DNA of 15,065 bases from Thermoplasmata archaeon (GCA_021811925.1 JAKAPY010000017.1:1970-17034), one strand, 5' to 3'. Positions 1 to 7,039 are shown, numbered from the stretch's first letter. Notes: generated from the letters alone by a model not told the origin. Numbers and translations: made by a program.

Positions 1-1621
1 CCCTGAGCTGCGCGATTACCTCGCTCTCCGGTATCCCCTCCGACACATCAACAATGAGCGCGGCGTTTTTCACCAGGCCACAGTTCTGCCCTTCAGGCGT
101 CTCATTCGGGCACAGCCTGCCCCACTGGGTGGGATGCAAATCCCTTGCCTCGAAATGCGGCTGTGATCTTGTGAGTGGACTCGTGATTCTCCTCAGGTGG
201 CTGACCGTGCTCATGTTGGAAGTCCTGTCAAGCAGCTGGCTGACGCCAGCCCTTCCGCCGACCCAGTTGCCTGTGGCAAGGGCGTGGAGCAGCCTGTGCG
301 TCAGCAGGTCCGGCCTTATGGCGCTCTGTATCTTGATGTCCTTCTTCCTTTGGACGCTTCTCTCAAGCTGGTACTTGAGATCCTTTATAAGATTGGTGAA
401 TGCCACCCTGAAGAGGTCCTCCATCAGGTCCCCTGCGAGTTTGAGCCTCTTGTTCGAGTAGTGGTCCTTGTCGTCCTCCCTCTTCATTCCAAGTGAAAGC
501 TCAAGCACGTTCCTGGCGACCCTTCCGAGGAACACTGCCTTCTTGAGCCTGTCCTCCTGCGCATCGCCGAGGTGCGGCAGGAGCGACCTGTCTATGATTG
601 ACTCGATCTTCTTAACCCTGAACTCCTTTGCCTGTCCAGTCGCGAATTTCTTCTCGAGGTAGCTCAGCGCATCATCCCTTGTGAAAATGCCATTCGGAGG
701 GTAGTTCTTCTTGTCCTGGCAATCCTCTATGTTGGCGAAAATTATGTTTTCCATCCGCGGATCGCCCGAAATTGCTTCGTATATTTCGTTGTCGTTCTCC
801 ATCCCGAGCGCCTTCATGAGAACGATGAGCGGAATCTGCCCGGACGCGGCGGGGACGGTCACCATGAGTATGCCGTCCTTCTTCTTCTCCACAACTGTCA
901 GCGCCCTGTACCCTTCCCTCTGCGAGAACACCTTGCCGACCTGTATCTTTGTTCCGTAACGCTCGTTGTATTCTACCAGAACCCTGTTGGGCGCGAGATC
1001 CTCAAGCGTGATCAGCACCCTTTCGGTCCCTCCTATTATGAAATAGCCGCCTGGGTCGAGCGGGTCTTCGCCCTCCGCCTGGAGTTTCGCTATGTACTCC
1101 TGTTCGGTCAGCTCCCTGTCGCTTGCCTCGTCTATTATGTTTTCCTTTGTGAGGTTGCATGCCCTGCTTTTCACCATGATGGGCAAATCGCCTATATGCA
1201 CAGGCTCCGCTTCCCTCTCGATACCGTCTTCAATTACTGTGAAATGGAGTTTTATCGGCGCCATGTAGTTCAGGTTCCTGAGCCTGGCCTCCATGGGCAA
1301 AAGCGTGTGGCTCGCGCCGTTCGCCTCCTTGACAACGGGCCTGCCGACCTCGATTGTCGGGCGGGCCAGCGGATCGACGAGACCAGTCTTCTCGTCCCTC
1401 TTCCTGCCCATCCTGATTTCTATGATCTTGCCGTCAGTCTTCTCGGGGTCAAGATGTATTACGCCACGGTCCGCATCCTCCGGGCTTATGCGTGCATTGT
1501 CAACGATCCTCTGCATCCTGCTGTTCGCGTTGTTGAACGAACTCAGGAAATCGTTGAACGATGCTATGTGGTGGTTAACAATGCTTCTCTCTTTGAAATA
1601 AGACACTACCAATTCTTTCAA
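1..1621 (-). CDS. rpoB: DNA-directed RNA polymerase subunit B (N-terminal part, runs off left edge)
   Basis: Second-largest catalytic subunit of the archaeal RNA polymerase, which forms much of the DNA cleft and active centre. About 540 residues are visible and no stop is reached. The N-terminus resembles the archaeal subunit (VSYFKERSIVNHH, then ASFNDFL). The hallmark HPTQWGRLCPNETPEG begins near residue 496 and is followed by NCGLVKN. An ATG start is lacking. TTG at 1621 has GGTGA five bases upstream; TTG 1612 and GTG 1606 are alternatives. The gene begins about 33 bases after rpoH, so the two are probably co-transcribed. Whether it is one long B subunit, as in Thermoplasma, or the B'' half of a split subunit, as in many methanogens, cannot be decided because the gene leaves the window just after the hallmark motif. 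Confidence 0.96.
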   Translation of the reverse strand, partial: MKELVVSYFKERSIVNHHIASFNDFLSSFNNANSRMQRIVDNARISPEDADRGVIHLDPEKTDGKIIEIRMGRKRDEKTGLVDPLARPTIEVGRPVVKEANGASHTLLPMEARLRNLNYMAPIKLHFTVIEDGIEREAEPVHIGDLPIMVKSRACNLTKENIIDEASDRELTEQEYIAKLQAEGEDPLDPGGYFIIGGTERVLITLEDLAPNRVLVEYNERYGTKIQVGKVFSQREGYRALTVVEKKKDGILMVTVPAASGQIPLIVLMKALGMENDNEIYEAISGDPRMENIIFANIEDCQDKKNYPPNGIFTRDDALSYLEKKFATGQAKEFRVKKIESIIDRSLLPHLGDAQEDRLKKAVFLGRVARNVLELSLGMKREDDKDHYSNKRLKLAGDLMEDLFRVAFTNLIKDLKYQLERSVQRKKDIKIQSAIRPDLLTHRLLHALATGNWVGGRAGVSQLLDRTSNMSTVSHLRRITSPLTRSQPHFEARDLHPTQWGRLCPNETPEGQNCGLVKNAALIVDVSEGIPESEVIAQLR

Positions 1622-1654
1622 TCAAATCACCATACGGGGGTGTACCGACATCGT

Positions 1655-1915
1655 CTATCGCGTGATCAGCCTGTAGGCTGTGAACTTCTCTGATGTCTTG
1701 CTGTTCCGTGTAATCTCGACAATCATGCCTTCCCGGATCCCCTCTTTTTCCTTCTGTGTCGCCTCCAGAACCTTGATTGCCGGGTCTGTCAGCTTTATCT
1801 TTGGAAGCTGCTCCTTTGTAATGCCAAATTTCTTAAGAATCCTCTCAGCTTCCGAATTGCTGACGAGTCTGTGTTCAGGGACCATTTCATGATTTAAAAT
1901 ATTAAAAGCAGGCAT
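1655..1915 (-). CDS. rpoH: DNA-directed RNA polymerase subunit H
   Basis: Small RNA polymerase subunit, equivalent to the C-terminal domain of eukaryotic RPB5, that binds the lower jaw of the enzyme. The 86-residue product starts MPAFNILNHEMVPEH, a typical subunit H opening. It continues through ILKKFGITKEQLPKIKLTDP and ends near TAYRLITR, as the family does. The frame is open upstream to 1993, but ATG 1915 is chosen because the homology begins there, GAGGTG sits four bases ahead of it, and the TATA box at 1951-1960 would place the transcript start near 1928, downstream of any longer start. It precedes rpoB, the usual order in archaeal polymerase operons. Confidence 0.95.
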   Translation of the reverse strand: MPAFNILNHEMVPEHRLVSNSEAERILKKFGITKEQLPKIKLTDPAIKVLEATQKEKEGIREGMIVEITRNSKTSEKFTAYRLITR

Positions 1916-1950
1916 CTCACACCTCGTCCGAAGGCATCCTAAACATAATG

Positions 1951-1960
1951 TATATAAATA
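1951..1960 (-). promoter_or_regulatory. TATA box of rpoH-rpoB
   Basis: On the minus strand this reads TATTTATATA, a strong archaeal TATA element, in the gap after pyrE. A transcript start about 25 bases downstream (near 1928) would leave a leader of about 13 bases holding the GAGGTG ribosome site. The polymerase genes therefore probably have a promoter separate from pyrE. Confidence 0.7.
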
Positions 1961-2022
1961 GTATTCGCTATCTACTACAGCCTTTTCAAGCACCGGAAAC
2001 GGGAAATCCGAGGTGTCCGGAT

Positions 2023-2562
2023 CTAACCTTTTTTGGCCTGCCTCGACCTTGCAAGCATTTCGCCCAGATCGGATGCTGTTACCATGGGAAGAAGTTGCAC
2101 TCCTTCCTTTTCAAGCGCTTCGGCCGCACCCTCTCCCCTGTCGACCACCACAATCACCCTATCCACCCTTCCGCCCGCCTCCCTGACGGCGTGTATCGCG
2201 GCAACAACGCTTCCGCCCGTAGTGGTAACATCCTCCAGTATGTCGACCACCTCACCCTTGCCAATCTCACCCTCAATCCTTGCTGCCGTCCCGTGCTGCC
2301 TTTCCTCTTTCCTGAGCATCGAGAAGTTCTTCCCCGTGATGAGCGAGACAGCCACCACGATGGGTATGGCCCCAAGCGCGACACCGGCGACCCTGTTCCC
2401 CCGCACCTGCTTTGCCATCGCCTCGCCTATGCTCCTCAGGACCGAAGGGTCCGTGTAAGCCTTCTTTATGTTCACATAGTAGCTGCTTTTCTTTCCAGAT
2501 GTGAGCGTGAAGTCGCCGAACATGAGCGCCCCTTTTTCCTTCAGCATTTCACCGAGTTCCAT
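2023..2562 (-). CDS. pyrE: Orotate phosphoribosyltransferase
   Basis: Converts orotate and PRPP to orotidine 5'-phosphate in de novo pyrimidine synthesis; cytoplasmic. The 179 residues match the compact archaeal form. N-terminal FGDFTLTSGKKSSYYVN (about 15-31) is the OPRTase signature. The flexible catalytic loop is at 82-92 (MLRKEERQHGT), and the PRPP-binding motif at 107-118 reads DILEDVTTTGGS. In the loop, the position of the catalytic lysine of the Salmonella enzyme (RKExKxHG) is Arg88; Arg84, Lys85 and His90 are kept. ATG 2562 lies four bases after the carS stop, with GGTGA just upstream overlapping that stop, so translation is probably coupled to carS. The stop is TAG; a weak hairpin follows at 2006-2022. 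Confidence 0.95.
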   Translation of the reverse strand: MELGEMLKEKGALMFGDFTLTSGKKSSYYVNIKKAYTDPSVLRSIGEAMAKQVRGNRVAGVALGAIPIVVAVSLITGKNFSMLRKEERQHGTAARIEGEIGKGEVVDILEDVTTTGGSVVAAIHAVREAGGRVDRVIVVVDRGEGAAEALEKEGVQLLPMVTASDLGEMLARSRQAKKG

Positions 2563-2566
2563 TTCA

Positions 2567-3130
2567 TCACCACGGTACGCTTTTGAGCCCCTTCCTGTAT
2601 CCTATGTAGTTGATTAATCTGTGCAGCGGGTATATTACAAGCAGGACGACGGCGAAGCCGATCAGGGCGTTGCCGGACAGGAGAAAGTGGGAGGTGTTTG
2701 CGGGGGAGACTGCCAGGGAGAGGACAAGTGCACCAGCCGCAAAATCATATTGGTCGAGCAGGGGCACGCTTGCCCCCCTGTCCAGTCCCTTCCTCCTCTT
2801 CACGAACGCGCCTGCTATGTCACCCAGCATTGACCCTGATGAAAGGGCAAGCAGTGTCGGCAGCTCCGCCGGAGAAAGGCGGAAAACACCCGCAAGGGGC
2901 ATGCCCACGGGCTGAGCAATCATGCTCTCGAGATAGCCGAGCAGCACGCCCGAGGCTATCCCCACGAACAGTCCCTTCCATGTCTTTCCGTCCCCCAGGA
3001 TTCTCCTGCCGCGCCACATCCTGCGGAAATCAAGCGGTGTTCCGCCGCCGAATATTGCAGCTGCGGTGTTCGGAAGCATCGCCGGCAGGAAAAACCAAAG
3101 CGCGTCGATGACCGACCAGAGGAGGGACAT
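2567..3130 (-). CDS. carS: CDP-archaeol synthase
   Basis: Integral membrane CTP:2,3-di-O-geranylgeranylglycerol-1-phosphate cytidylyltransferase. It makes CDP-archaeol, the activated precursor of archaeal polar lipids. The 187 residues hold the family signatures: LPNTAAAIFGGGTPLDF (19-35), GRRILGDGKTWKG (41-53), and SGSMLGDIAGAFVKRRKG followed by LLDQYDF (98-130). Hydrophobic segments lie near 5-20, 54-70, 92-110, 131-145 and 154-172. ATG 3130 is preferred over GTG 3136 because GGATG lies seven bases upstream of the ATG. It starts 17 bases after the helicase stop and ends four bases before pyrE, so the three probably share one transcript. The function rests on family knowledge (former DUF46); recognition is strong. 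Confidence 0.93.
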   Translation of the reverse strand: MSLLWSVIDALWFFLPAMLPNTAAAIFGGGTPLDFRRMWRGRRILGDGKTWKGLFVGIASGVLLGYLESMIAQPVGMPLAGVFRLSPAELPTLLALSSGSMLGDIAGAFVKRRKGLDRGASVPLLDQYDFAAGALVLSLAVSPANTSHFLLSGNALIGFAVVLLVIYPLHRLINYIGYRKGLKSVPW

Positions 3131-3147
3131 GAGCACTCATCCGCAGG

Positions 3148-5103
3148 TCATTTATTAACCCTATCTTCGGCGGTTTCCCTTGCTGGCTGCATTGAAAAGA
3201 AGGCGGAGACAGCTGCCGGCGCGTCCTTGACGGCTTCCGCATCGATCTCCCTGAAATTGGCCAGCCTCTTGTCAAGGACAACGGCGATTCCCCTGTCTGT
3301 CTCGCTCCTTATCATTCTCCCGGATGCCTGGAGCAGCCTCCTCACCGCGGGGTTCCTGACGGCGTAGTCCCACCCTTTCCTGTACAGTATGTCGTAGTAG
3401 TTCACAAGTGCTCTCTGCTTTGCCGTTGGCCTCGGGTAAGGTATGCCCACAATGACAACCATCTCCAGAGTCTCGTCGGGGAAATCCAGCCCCTCGCTGA
3501 TCCTTCCGCCTATTACCGACAGGAATATCGACCCCCTGTTAGACTTGAATTTTTCAACGCTGTCCATAAGCGCCGCCTGTCCCATGTCCCTCCTTTCGAC
3601 AAGCACGGGCGTGCCAAGCCTGCTCTCTATGCCAAGCGACAGAAGCGAGTCCAGCACGTTGTAGGATGGAAGGAAGACTATTGTGCTGCGCATCGCCGCG
3701 CGGCACACGTCCACCACCCTCTCAGCTATGGAGCCGATCATGCCCGCGTCGCGGGATATGACTTCGTATCTTGTTGTCACATCATCCACGTAGATCACCT
3801 TCCTGTTCTGCGGAGGGAAGTCGGAGGGTATTGAAACGGCCATCGTATCCTCCGGCAAGTTCAGCAGTCTGCAGTAGTCAGAAAGGTTGCCCATCGTGCC
3901 GGACATGTGTATGCTTGCATAGGCATCGAGCAGCGGGGACGCTGCAATGGACGGATCCATGCAGTAGACCTCAAGCGAGGGATTTTCACCGCCATTGACC
4001 AGCTTGACATAATGCTGCGGTTCCGCCTCTATCCAGAACCTCATGAAGTCGCCGAATGAACGTATGTAGGAACGAGGCAGCTTCCCGCTCTTGAGCTTCA
4101 TGTCGCGCACAAACTCCCCCTGGGAGGTGAGCACCGCGATCATGTTTGCGAAGCTCCTGGAGTTGACGCTCATTTCCTCCATCAGTGAAGTCTCAAATTC
4201 CATCTCCGGAACGAGTCCATCCTCGTCGAGAACGAAGTCCTTCGCCATTGCCTTTATTATTGATTCCACCGTCTCGGACAGGTCCCGTATGCTTGTGCCT
4301 GGAGAGACTTCGGGATCGCCGTAGTCCTCGGCCTCTTTCCTCATGCCGCCCGCGGCCCTGATGCTGAACCGGACGCTCTCTATCTCCCTGAGGTAGTCCG
4401 GCAGGTTGTGAGCCTCATCCAGGACAACAATCAGCTTCTCCAGAGGCGTGGCCATCCATTCAAGTAGCCTTCGCCTTATGAACGGATCGAAGAAGTAGAT
4501 GTACGGCGCGGTGACAACATCGGCATCGGAAAGGAGGGACTTCGACAGCTCATACGGGCAGATGCGCATGCCGGTGCATTCCCTGACCAGCTCCTCCGAG
4601 TCGGGCATCGTTCTCTTCATCCAGTCGGTGAGCTCCACCCGGTCGGCATTCACCAGCCCGTAGTAGTAACGGCAGCCTTCGCTCTCCGACTTTGTCCTCT
4701 CCTTCAGGTAGGAGCAGTAAGAAGAGAGTTCCTCGGGCGTGCCCGCCTTCATCTCAGTGTCCTCCTCCGCGAGGAGGCAGCTGTTGTTCCTTCCCTGGAT
4801 TGCCACGCCGAAAACCTTCATTCGCGCGGATATCTTCCTGAGCTCCTTCATCACCTGCTTCTGCTGCGAGTTCGTCCTCGTCAGGTAAAGTATCTTCCTT
4901 CCTCCCCTGCATTCGACAAGCGACGAAAGCACGCTTGCTGTCTTGCCGCTGCCTGTCGGACTTTCGAAAACGATGTGCCTCCTTGCGGTGATTGCATCGA
5001 AAACAGACTTCATTATGCGTATCTGGCTCTTCCTGGCCACATACGGAAAGGCGGATTGCGCACCGCCCTGCTGCCTGTCCTGTTCAGAATTCATAAGCCT
5101 CAC
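3148..5103 (-). CDS. XPD/Rad3-type Fe-S DNA helicase (superfamily 2)
   Basis: ATP-dependent DNA helicase of the XPD/DinG group, expected to unwind 5' to 3' in repair. Walker A SPTGSGKT is at 48-55, the DEAH box at 229-232, motif V GRISEGLDF at 533-541, and motif VI QASGRMIRS at 592-600. Between motifs I and II, Cys109, Cys130, Cys144 (before RYYYG) and Cys182 (CPYE) fit the four iron-sulfur ligands of XPD; Cys176 is an extra cysteine just before the fourth. At about 650 residues it is near the usual archaeal XPD length. The start is GTG 5103 (upstream AGGGG) or ATG 5094 (upstream GTGAGG); neither spacing decides. The TATA box is far upstream at 5227-5237, leaving a leader of about 100 bases. 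It heads the helicase-carS-pyrE run. XPD orthology rather than another Rad3-like paralogue is probable, not certain. Confidence 0.9.
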   Translation of the reverse strand: MRLMNSEQDRQQGGAQSAFPYVARKSQIRIMKSVFDAITARRHIVFESPTGSGKTASVLSSLVECRGGRKILYLTRTNSQQKQVMKELRKISARMKVFGVAIQGRNNSCLLAEEDTEMKAGTPEELSSYCSYLKERTKSESEGCRYYYGLVNADRVELTDWMKRTMPDSEELVRECTGMRICPYELSKSLLSDADVVTAPYIYFFDPFIRRRLLEWMATPLEKLIVVLDEAHNLPDYLREIESVRFSIRAAGGMRKEAEDYGDPEVSPGTSIRDLSETVESIIKAMAKDFVLDEDGLVPEMEFETSLMEEMSVNSRSFANMIAVLTSQGEFVRDMKLKSGKLPRSYIRSFGDFMRFWIEAEPQHYVKLVNGGENPSLEVYCMDPSIAASPLLDAYASIHMSGTMGNLSDYCRLLNLPEDTMAVSIPSDFPPQNRKVIYVDDVTTRYEVISRDAGMIGSIAERVVDVCRAAMRSTIVFLPSYNVLDSLLSLGIESRLGTPVLVERRDMGQAALMDSVEKFKSNRGSIFLSVIGGRISEGLDFPDETLEMVVIVGIPYPRPTAKQRALVNYYDILYRKGWDYAVRNPAVRRLLQASGRMIRSETDRGIAVVLDKRLANFREIDAEAVKDAPAAVSAFFSMQPARETAEDRVNK

Positions 5104-5275
5104 GAGCCCCTGGTTCCCGCGCCATCAGGTATTGCACCCGGTGCAGCGACAAGTCCAGCCCCTGCAGGTAATGGCTGATCTGATGTGCAGCAGATGCCCT
5201 TCCACTTTGAGAACCACTGACTGCCCTTATATTATGCTATCATGGGGACATCCGCATCGCCAGGGGCCGGCTGTT
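5104..5275 (-). other. Long leader between the HD gene and the helicase, with a possible cysteine-rich mini-ORF
   Basis: These 172 bases hold no clear gene. A minus-strand TATA-like element predicts a transcript start near 5205. A GTG lies exactly there and opens 26 codons (5205 to TGA at 5125-5127) with four cysteines spaced C-x5-C-x-C-x2-C at residues 14, 19, 21 and 24. The stop is 21 bases before the helicase GTG and in the same frame. No ribosome site precedes it; it would have to be translated leaderless. It could be a regulatory leader peptide, a zinc-binding microprotein, a gene remnant or chance. No tRNA or convincing small RNA fold was seen. Confidence 0.3.
5227..5237 (-). promoter_or_regulatory. 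TATA box upstream of the helicase
   Basis: Minus strand reads ATAATATAAGG in a GC-rich gap. A start about 26 bases downstream falls near 5205, roughly 100 bases before the helicase start codon, an unusually long leader for this window. Confidence 0.5.
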
Positions 5276-5956
5276 TCAGTGGCCATACCTGCCCATGTAT
5301 GCCTCGAGGCTTCCGTCGCTTATGTCCCCGGGCGCCATGTTGGCGGCGCCCAACACCTGTCGCTCCAGCTCTTCGGCCAGCCCGTAGCTTCCGTCATCGA
5401 ATGCCAGGCGCCCGGGCCTGTTGGCATACCTTCTCCTCAGGTCCCGGAACCTTTCGGCGAGCGTGACAGCACCCCTGGGTGCCACTCTCTGGTCCGAGTA
5501 TGTGCATATCTTGAGCGAAAGGTCTTCCGAGTCAATCACGCGCCTCACGTTTTCAAGCAGCATGCCTGAAACGAGGAACAGCACTCTCCTGCTGGCACCA
5601 AGTTCGGCAGCCATCCGCTGCGTCACGAGATGGTCGTCAGTTGAATTGTAATGTGCAGCCACACTTTCCCTGACGCCCAGCCACCGGCGCATCTCTTTTT
5701 CGGTGTAGCCCTGCCACATGCTGCTGTCGCTGAAATCGAACTTCACTATGTTGCCAAGGTCATGCAGCAGAAGTGCGGCAACAACATCCTCTCTCCCGTG
5801 GAGTTCCATGCCTTCCGGCAGGTTGTCGATTATGAGCTCTCCAACCGCGGCCACTCTCTTCATGTGCACTCTCAGGTCGGGCGGGATCTCGAAACGGTTG
5901 TATATCTGTCCGATCTCACTTGCTATCTTGCTGCTTTCCATTGCAGCAACTGTCAT
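5276..5956 (-). CDS. HD-domain metal-dependent phosphohydrolase
   Basis: A 226-residue soluble protein of the HD superfamily, whose members hydrolyse phosphate esters such as nucleotides, cyclic nucleotides or RNA with divalent metals. The ligand set is complete: His31 (in LRVHMKRV), His65-Asp66 (ALLLHDLGN) and Asp155 (TYSDQRV). The C-terminal 60 residues are Arg-rich and helical. Substrate cannot be read from the sequence. ATG 5956 is preferred, with AGTGAAGTGA just upstream; ATG 5941 is possible. The 70-base gap to the preceding 144-residue gene shows no TATA box, so both may be on one transcript. It could be a nucleotide hydrolase or an RNA-processing enzyme; the superfamily call is firm and the function is open. 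Confidence 0.85.
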   Translation of the reverse strand: MTVAAMESSKIASEIGQIYNRFEIPPDLRVHMKRVAAVGELIIDNLPEGMELHGREDVVAALLLHDLGNIVKFDFSDSSMWQGYTEKEMRRWLGVRESVAAHYNSTDDHLVTQRMAAELGASRRVLFLVSGMLLENVRRVIDSEDLSLKICTYSDQRVAPRGAVTLAERFRDLRRRYANRPGRLAFDDGSYGLAEELERQVLGAANMAPGDISDGSLEAYMGRYGH

Positions 5957-6026
5957 TTCACTTCACTGGCCGCGTGATTCAAAGCATGACTGCGGGCTGA
6001 AAACATGACCATACCGCATGGCCCGG

Positions 6027-6461
6027 TCAGGGCCTCTTGGGAATTGAATTGTTCGTCCTGTTCCACGCATCATCAGGTATGTCGTCGTATACGGACGAGT
6101 GCTTCCTCTTGACTCCTTCCCTGTGCTCCTCGCCGCTTACAAGCTCCCAGATCCTTTCCTTCCTGAACAGCCAGTAGTGGATTCTCCACTCCCTTCCATC
6201 GTAGAGCGTCGTCTCCTCCCGCTCGGTTGTCAGTATTCCGGAGTCCTCAAGCATATAGAAGGCGTCCCTGTCTTCGGGCTCAAGGACGTTGTCAATAATC
6301 CTCTCGTTGTAGCCGAAGAAGTTCATTATGTGCTGTGCCATCGCCGTGGCCTGTTCTTCGGGCATGTCCTCCCTGTCAACACTGTTCTTGATGGCCATGC
6401 TCAGCGTGTCAACGGTCAGCGTCCTGTTCCTGATAGTGCCTTCCTTGTCGCCGGATGCCAT
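6027..6461 (-). CDS. Small winged-helix-like protein of unknown function
   Basis: A 144-residue acidic protein that I do not recognise with certainty. From memory it may belong to the Thermoplasmata family labelled DUF6015; this is unverified. Residues 35-75 look helical, and 63-100 run as a helix (EDRDAFYMLEDSGILTTE) followed by a beta hairpin (TTLYDGREWRIHYWLF), the pattern of a recognition helix and wing. The C-terminus (120-144) is basic then acidic and probably disordered, ending NNSIPKRP. The start ATG 6461 has only a weak ribosome site (AGGGCGATC). A clear TATA box at 6501-6508 lies upstream and is flanked by two dyads, which together with the possible DNA-binding fold suggests, but does not show, autoregulation. 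The HD-domain gene follows 70 bases later. A DNA-binding role is inference from predicted shape only. Confidence 0.7.
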   Translation of the reverse strand: MASGDKEGTIRNRTLTVDTLSMAIKNSVDREDMPEEQATAMAQHIMNFFGYNERIIDNVLEPEDRDAFYMLEDSGILTTEREETTLYDGREWRIHYWLFRKERIWELVSGEEHREGVKRKHSSVYDDIPDDAWNRTNNSIPKRP

Positions 6462-6480
6462 TCTGATCGCCCTGATCTAA

Positions 6481-6496
6481 AACCGGTCGGTCGGTT
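6481..6496. repeat. Inverted repeat over the predicted transcript start of the 144-residue gene
   Basis: AACCG, six bases, CGGTT: a perfect 5+6+5 dyad, also readable as three CGGT-like units. The TATA box at 6501-6508 predicts transcription to begin near 6479, so a protein bound here could block initiation. Operator function is inferred. Confidence 0.35.
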
Positions 6497-6500
6497 GTGG

Positions 6501-6508
6501 ATTAAATA
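6501..6508 (-). promoter_or_regulatory. TATA box of the 144-residue gene
   Basis: Minus strand TATTTAAT, about 40 bases before ATG 6461, predicting a start near 6479 and a leader of about 18 bases. Confidence 0.6.
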
Positions 6509-6518
6509 GTCTATGTCG

Positions 6519-6534
6519 CAATATTTGAACATTG
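6519..6534. repeat. Imperfect 16-bp palindrome upstream of the TATA box
   Basis: CAATATTTGAACATTG matches its reverse complement at 12 of 16 positions, with perfect CAAT/ATTG arms. It sits 10 bases upstream of the TATA box at 6501-6508, where archaeal activators or BRE-adjacent regulators often bind. Regulatory role is inference. Confidence 0.3.
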
Positions 6535-6613
6535 CTGTCCCGCACCCCTTCCAACCGAACGAAATTCGAATGGCGGCGGTCAGGCCGCCCCTTTATGACC
6601 GCGTCGGAGCCAA

Positions 6614-6967
6614 TCATGCCATTATAAACGGCAGGGTGAAGAACACTATCGCAGCCGCCAAAAGCAGACCAAAGCGGATTTGGTCGCTCTCGCTCCTTTT
6701 TGTCATCCCGCTGACGAACAGTACCGCGATGATGACAAATGTCCCGATCGCAGTCAGCACCTGGAAGGCAGAGAAGGCCGCAGTGGTCGTGGATGCAATC
6801 TTTACGAGCTGCCCGACAAAGTCCAGCAGCAGGCCGAAAAGGATGAGGCCTATCTGAACCGCCGTGTGCGACATTGTCTCTACAATGCTTGCCATTTCGC
6901 TCTCGAGGGAAACCTGTCTTTCCCCTCCCTGTGGCGGCGACTCCGCCTGCTGACTTGGTGTTGCCAT
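6614..6967 (-). CDS. Small three-helix membrane protein, function unknown
   Basis: A 117-residue protein with a polar, Pro/Gln-rich N-terminus (1-20), then three hydrophobic segments near 37-56 (VQIGLILFGLLLDFVGQLV), 66-86 (FQVLTAIGTFVIIAVLFVSG) and 98-116 (FGLLLAAAIVFFTLPFIMA). A short charged loop (TKRSESDQIR) separates the last two. No signal-peptide cleavage site or catalytic motif is visible. ATG 6967 has AAAGGT seven bases upstream and a TATA box at 7001-7008, so the start is well supported. It is probably monocistronic: the next gene downstream (144 residues) has its own promoter. A longer frame on the same strand covers this region, but only the chosen frame has membrane periodicity and a matching ribosome site. 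No function can be assigned. Confidence 0.75.
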   Translation of the reverse strand: MATPSQQAESPPQGGERQVSLESEMASIVETMSHTAVQIGLILFGLLLDFVGQLVKIASTTTAAFSAFQVLTAIGTFVIIAVLFVSGMTKRSESDQIRFGLLLAAAIVFFTLPFIMA

Positions 6968-7000
6968 ATGTCGGACCTTTCCCTGACAACGAGTTGTTAG

Positions 7001-7008
7001 TATTTATA
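7001..7008 (-). promoter_or_regulatory. TATA box of the small membrane protein gene
   Basis: Minus strand TATAAATA, a near-consensus box. It predicts a start near 6979 and a leader of about 12 bases that contains the AAAGGT ribosome site before ATG 6967. Confidence 0.7.
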
Positions 7009-7034
7009 CAGAAATAGAAAAGTTTTTAAATGAA
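7009..7034 (-). terminator. T-rich transcription terminator after serA
   Basis: Just after the serA stop, the minus strand holds several T runs (TTTCATTT, then CTTTTCTATTTCTG). Archaeal polymerase commonly terminates at such T-rich tracts without a hairpin. The tract abuts the next gene's TATA box. Confidence 0.45.
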
Positions 7035-7039
7035 ATTCC

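Noticed and set aside
1196..1693. A 165-codon plus-strand frame over the rpoB start
   Set aside because: Antisense to rpoB and composed of reverse-complement codons; no promoter or ribosome site seen.
2006..2022. Hairpin ATCCG-N7-CGGAT right after the pyrE stop, as a terminator
   Set aside because: The stem is only five pairs and no clear T run follows on the minus strand; too weak to call.
1948..2586. A 212-codon plus-strand frame over pyrE
   Set aside because: Antisense to a firm pyrE; the product is His/Arg/Pro-rich and resembles no protein. The TATA-like bases there serve rpoH on the other strand.
5165..5225. Possible C/D-box guide RNA on the plus strand of the helicase leader (CTGATGTG and a later CTGA)
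   Set aside because: The C box does not match RTGATGA and no D'/C' pair is present at the right spacing.
6580..6600. GC-rich hairpin GGCGG-TCAGG-CCGCC after the membrane protein gene
   Set aside because: Short stem without a following T tract; archaeal termination usually depends on T runs, so I left it out.
6477..6989. A 170-codon minus-strand frame longer than the 117-residue membrane protein it overlaps
   Set aside because: Its product is Cys/His/Arg-rich with no order, typical of a shadow frame. The 117-codon frame has clean membrane periodicity, a TATA box and a ribosome site at its start.
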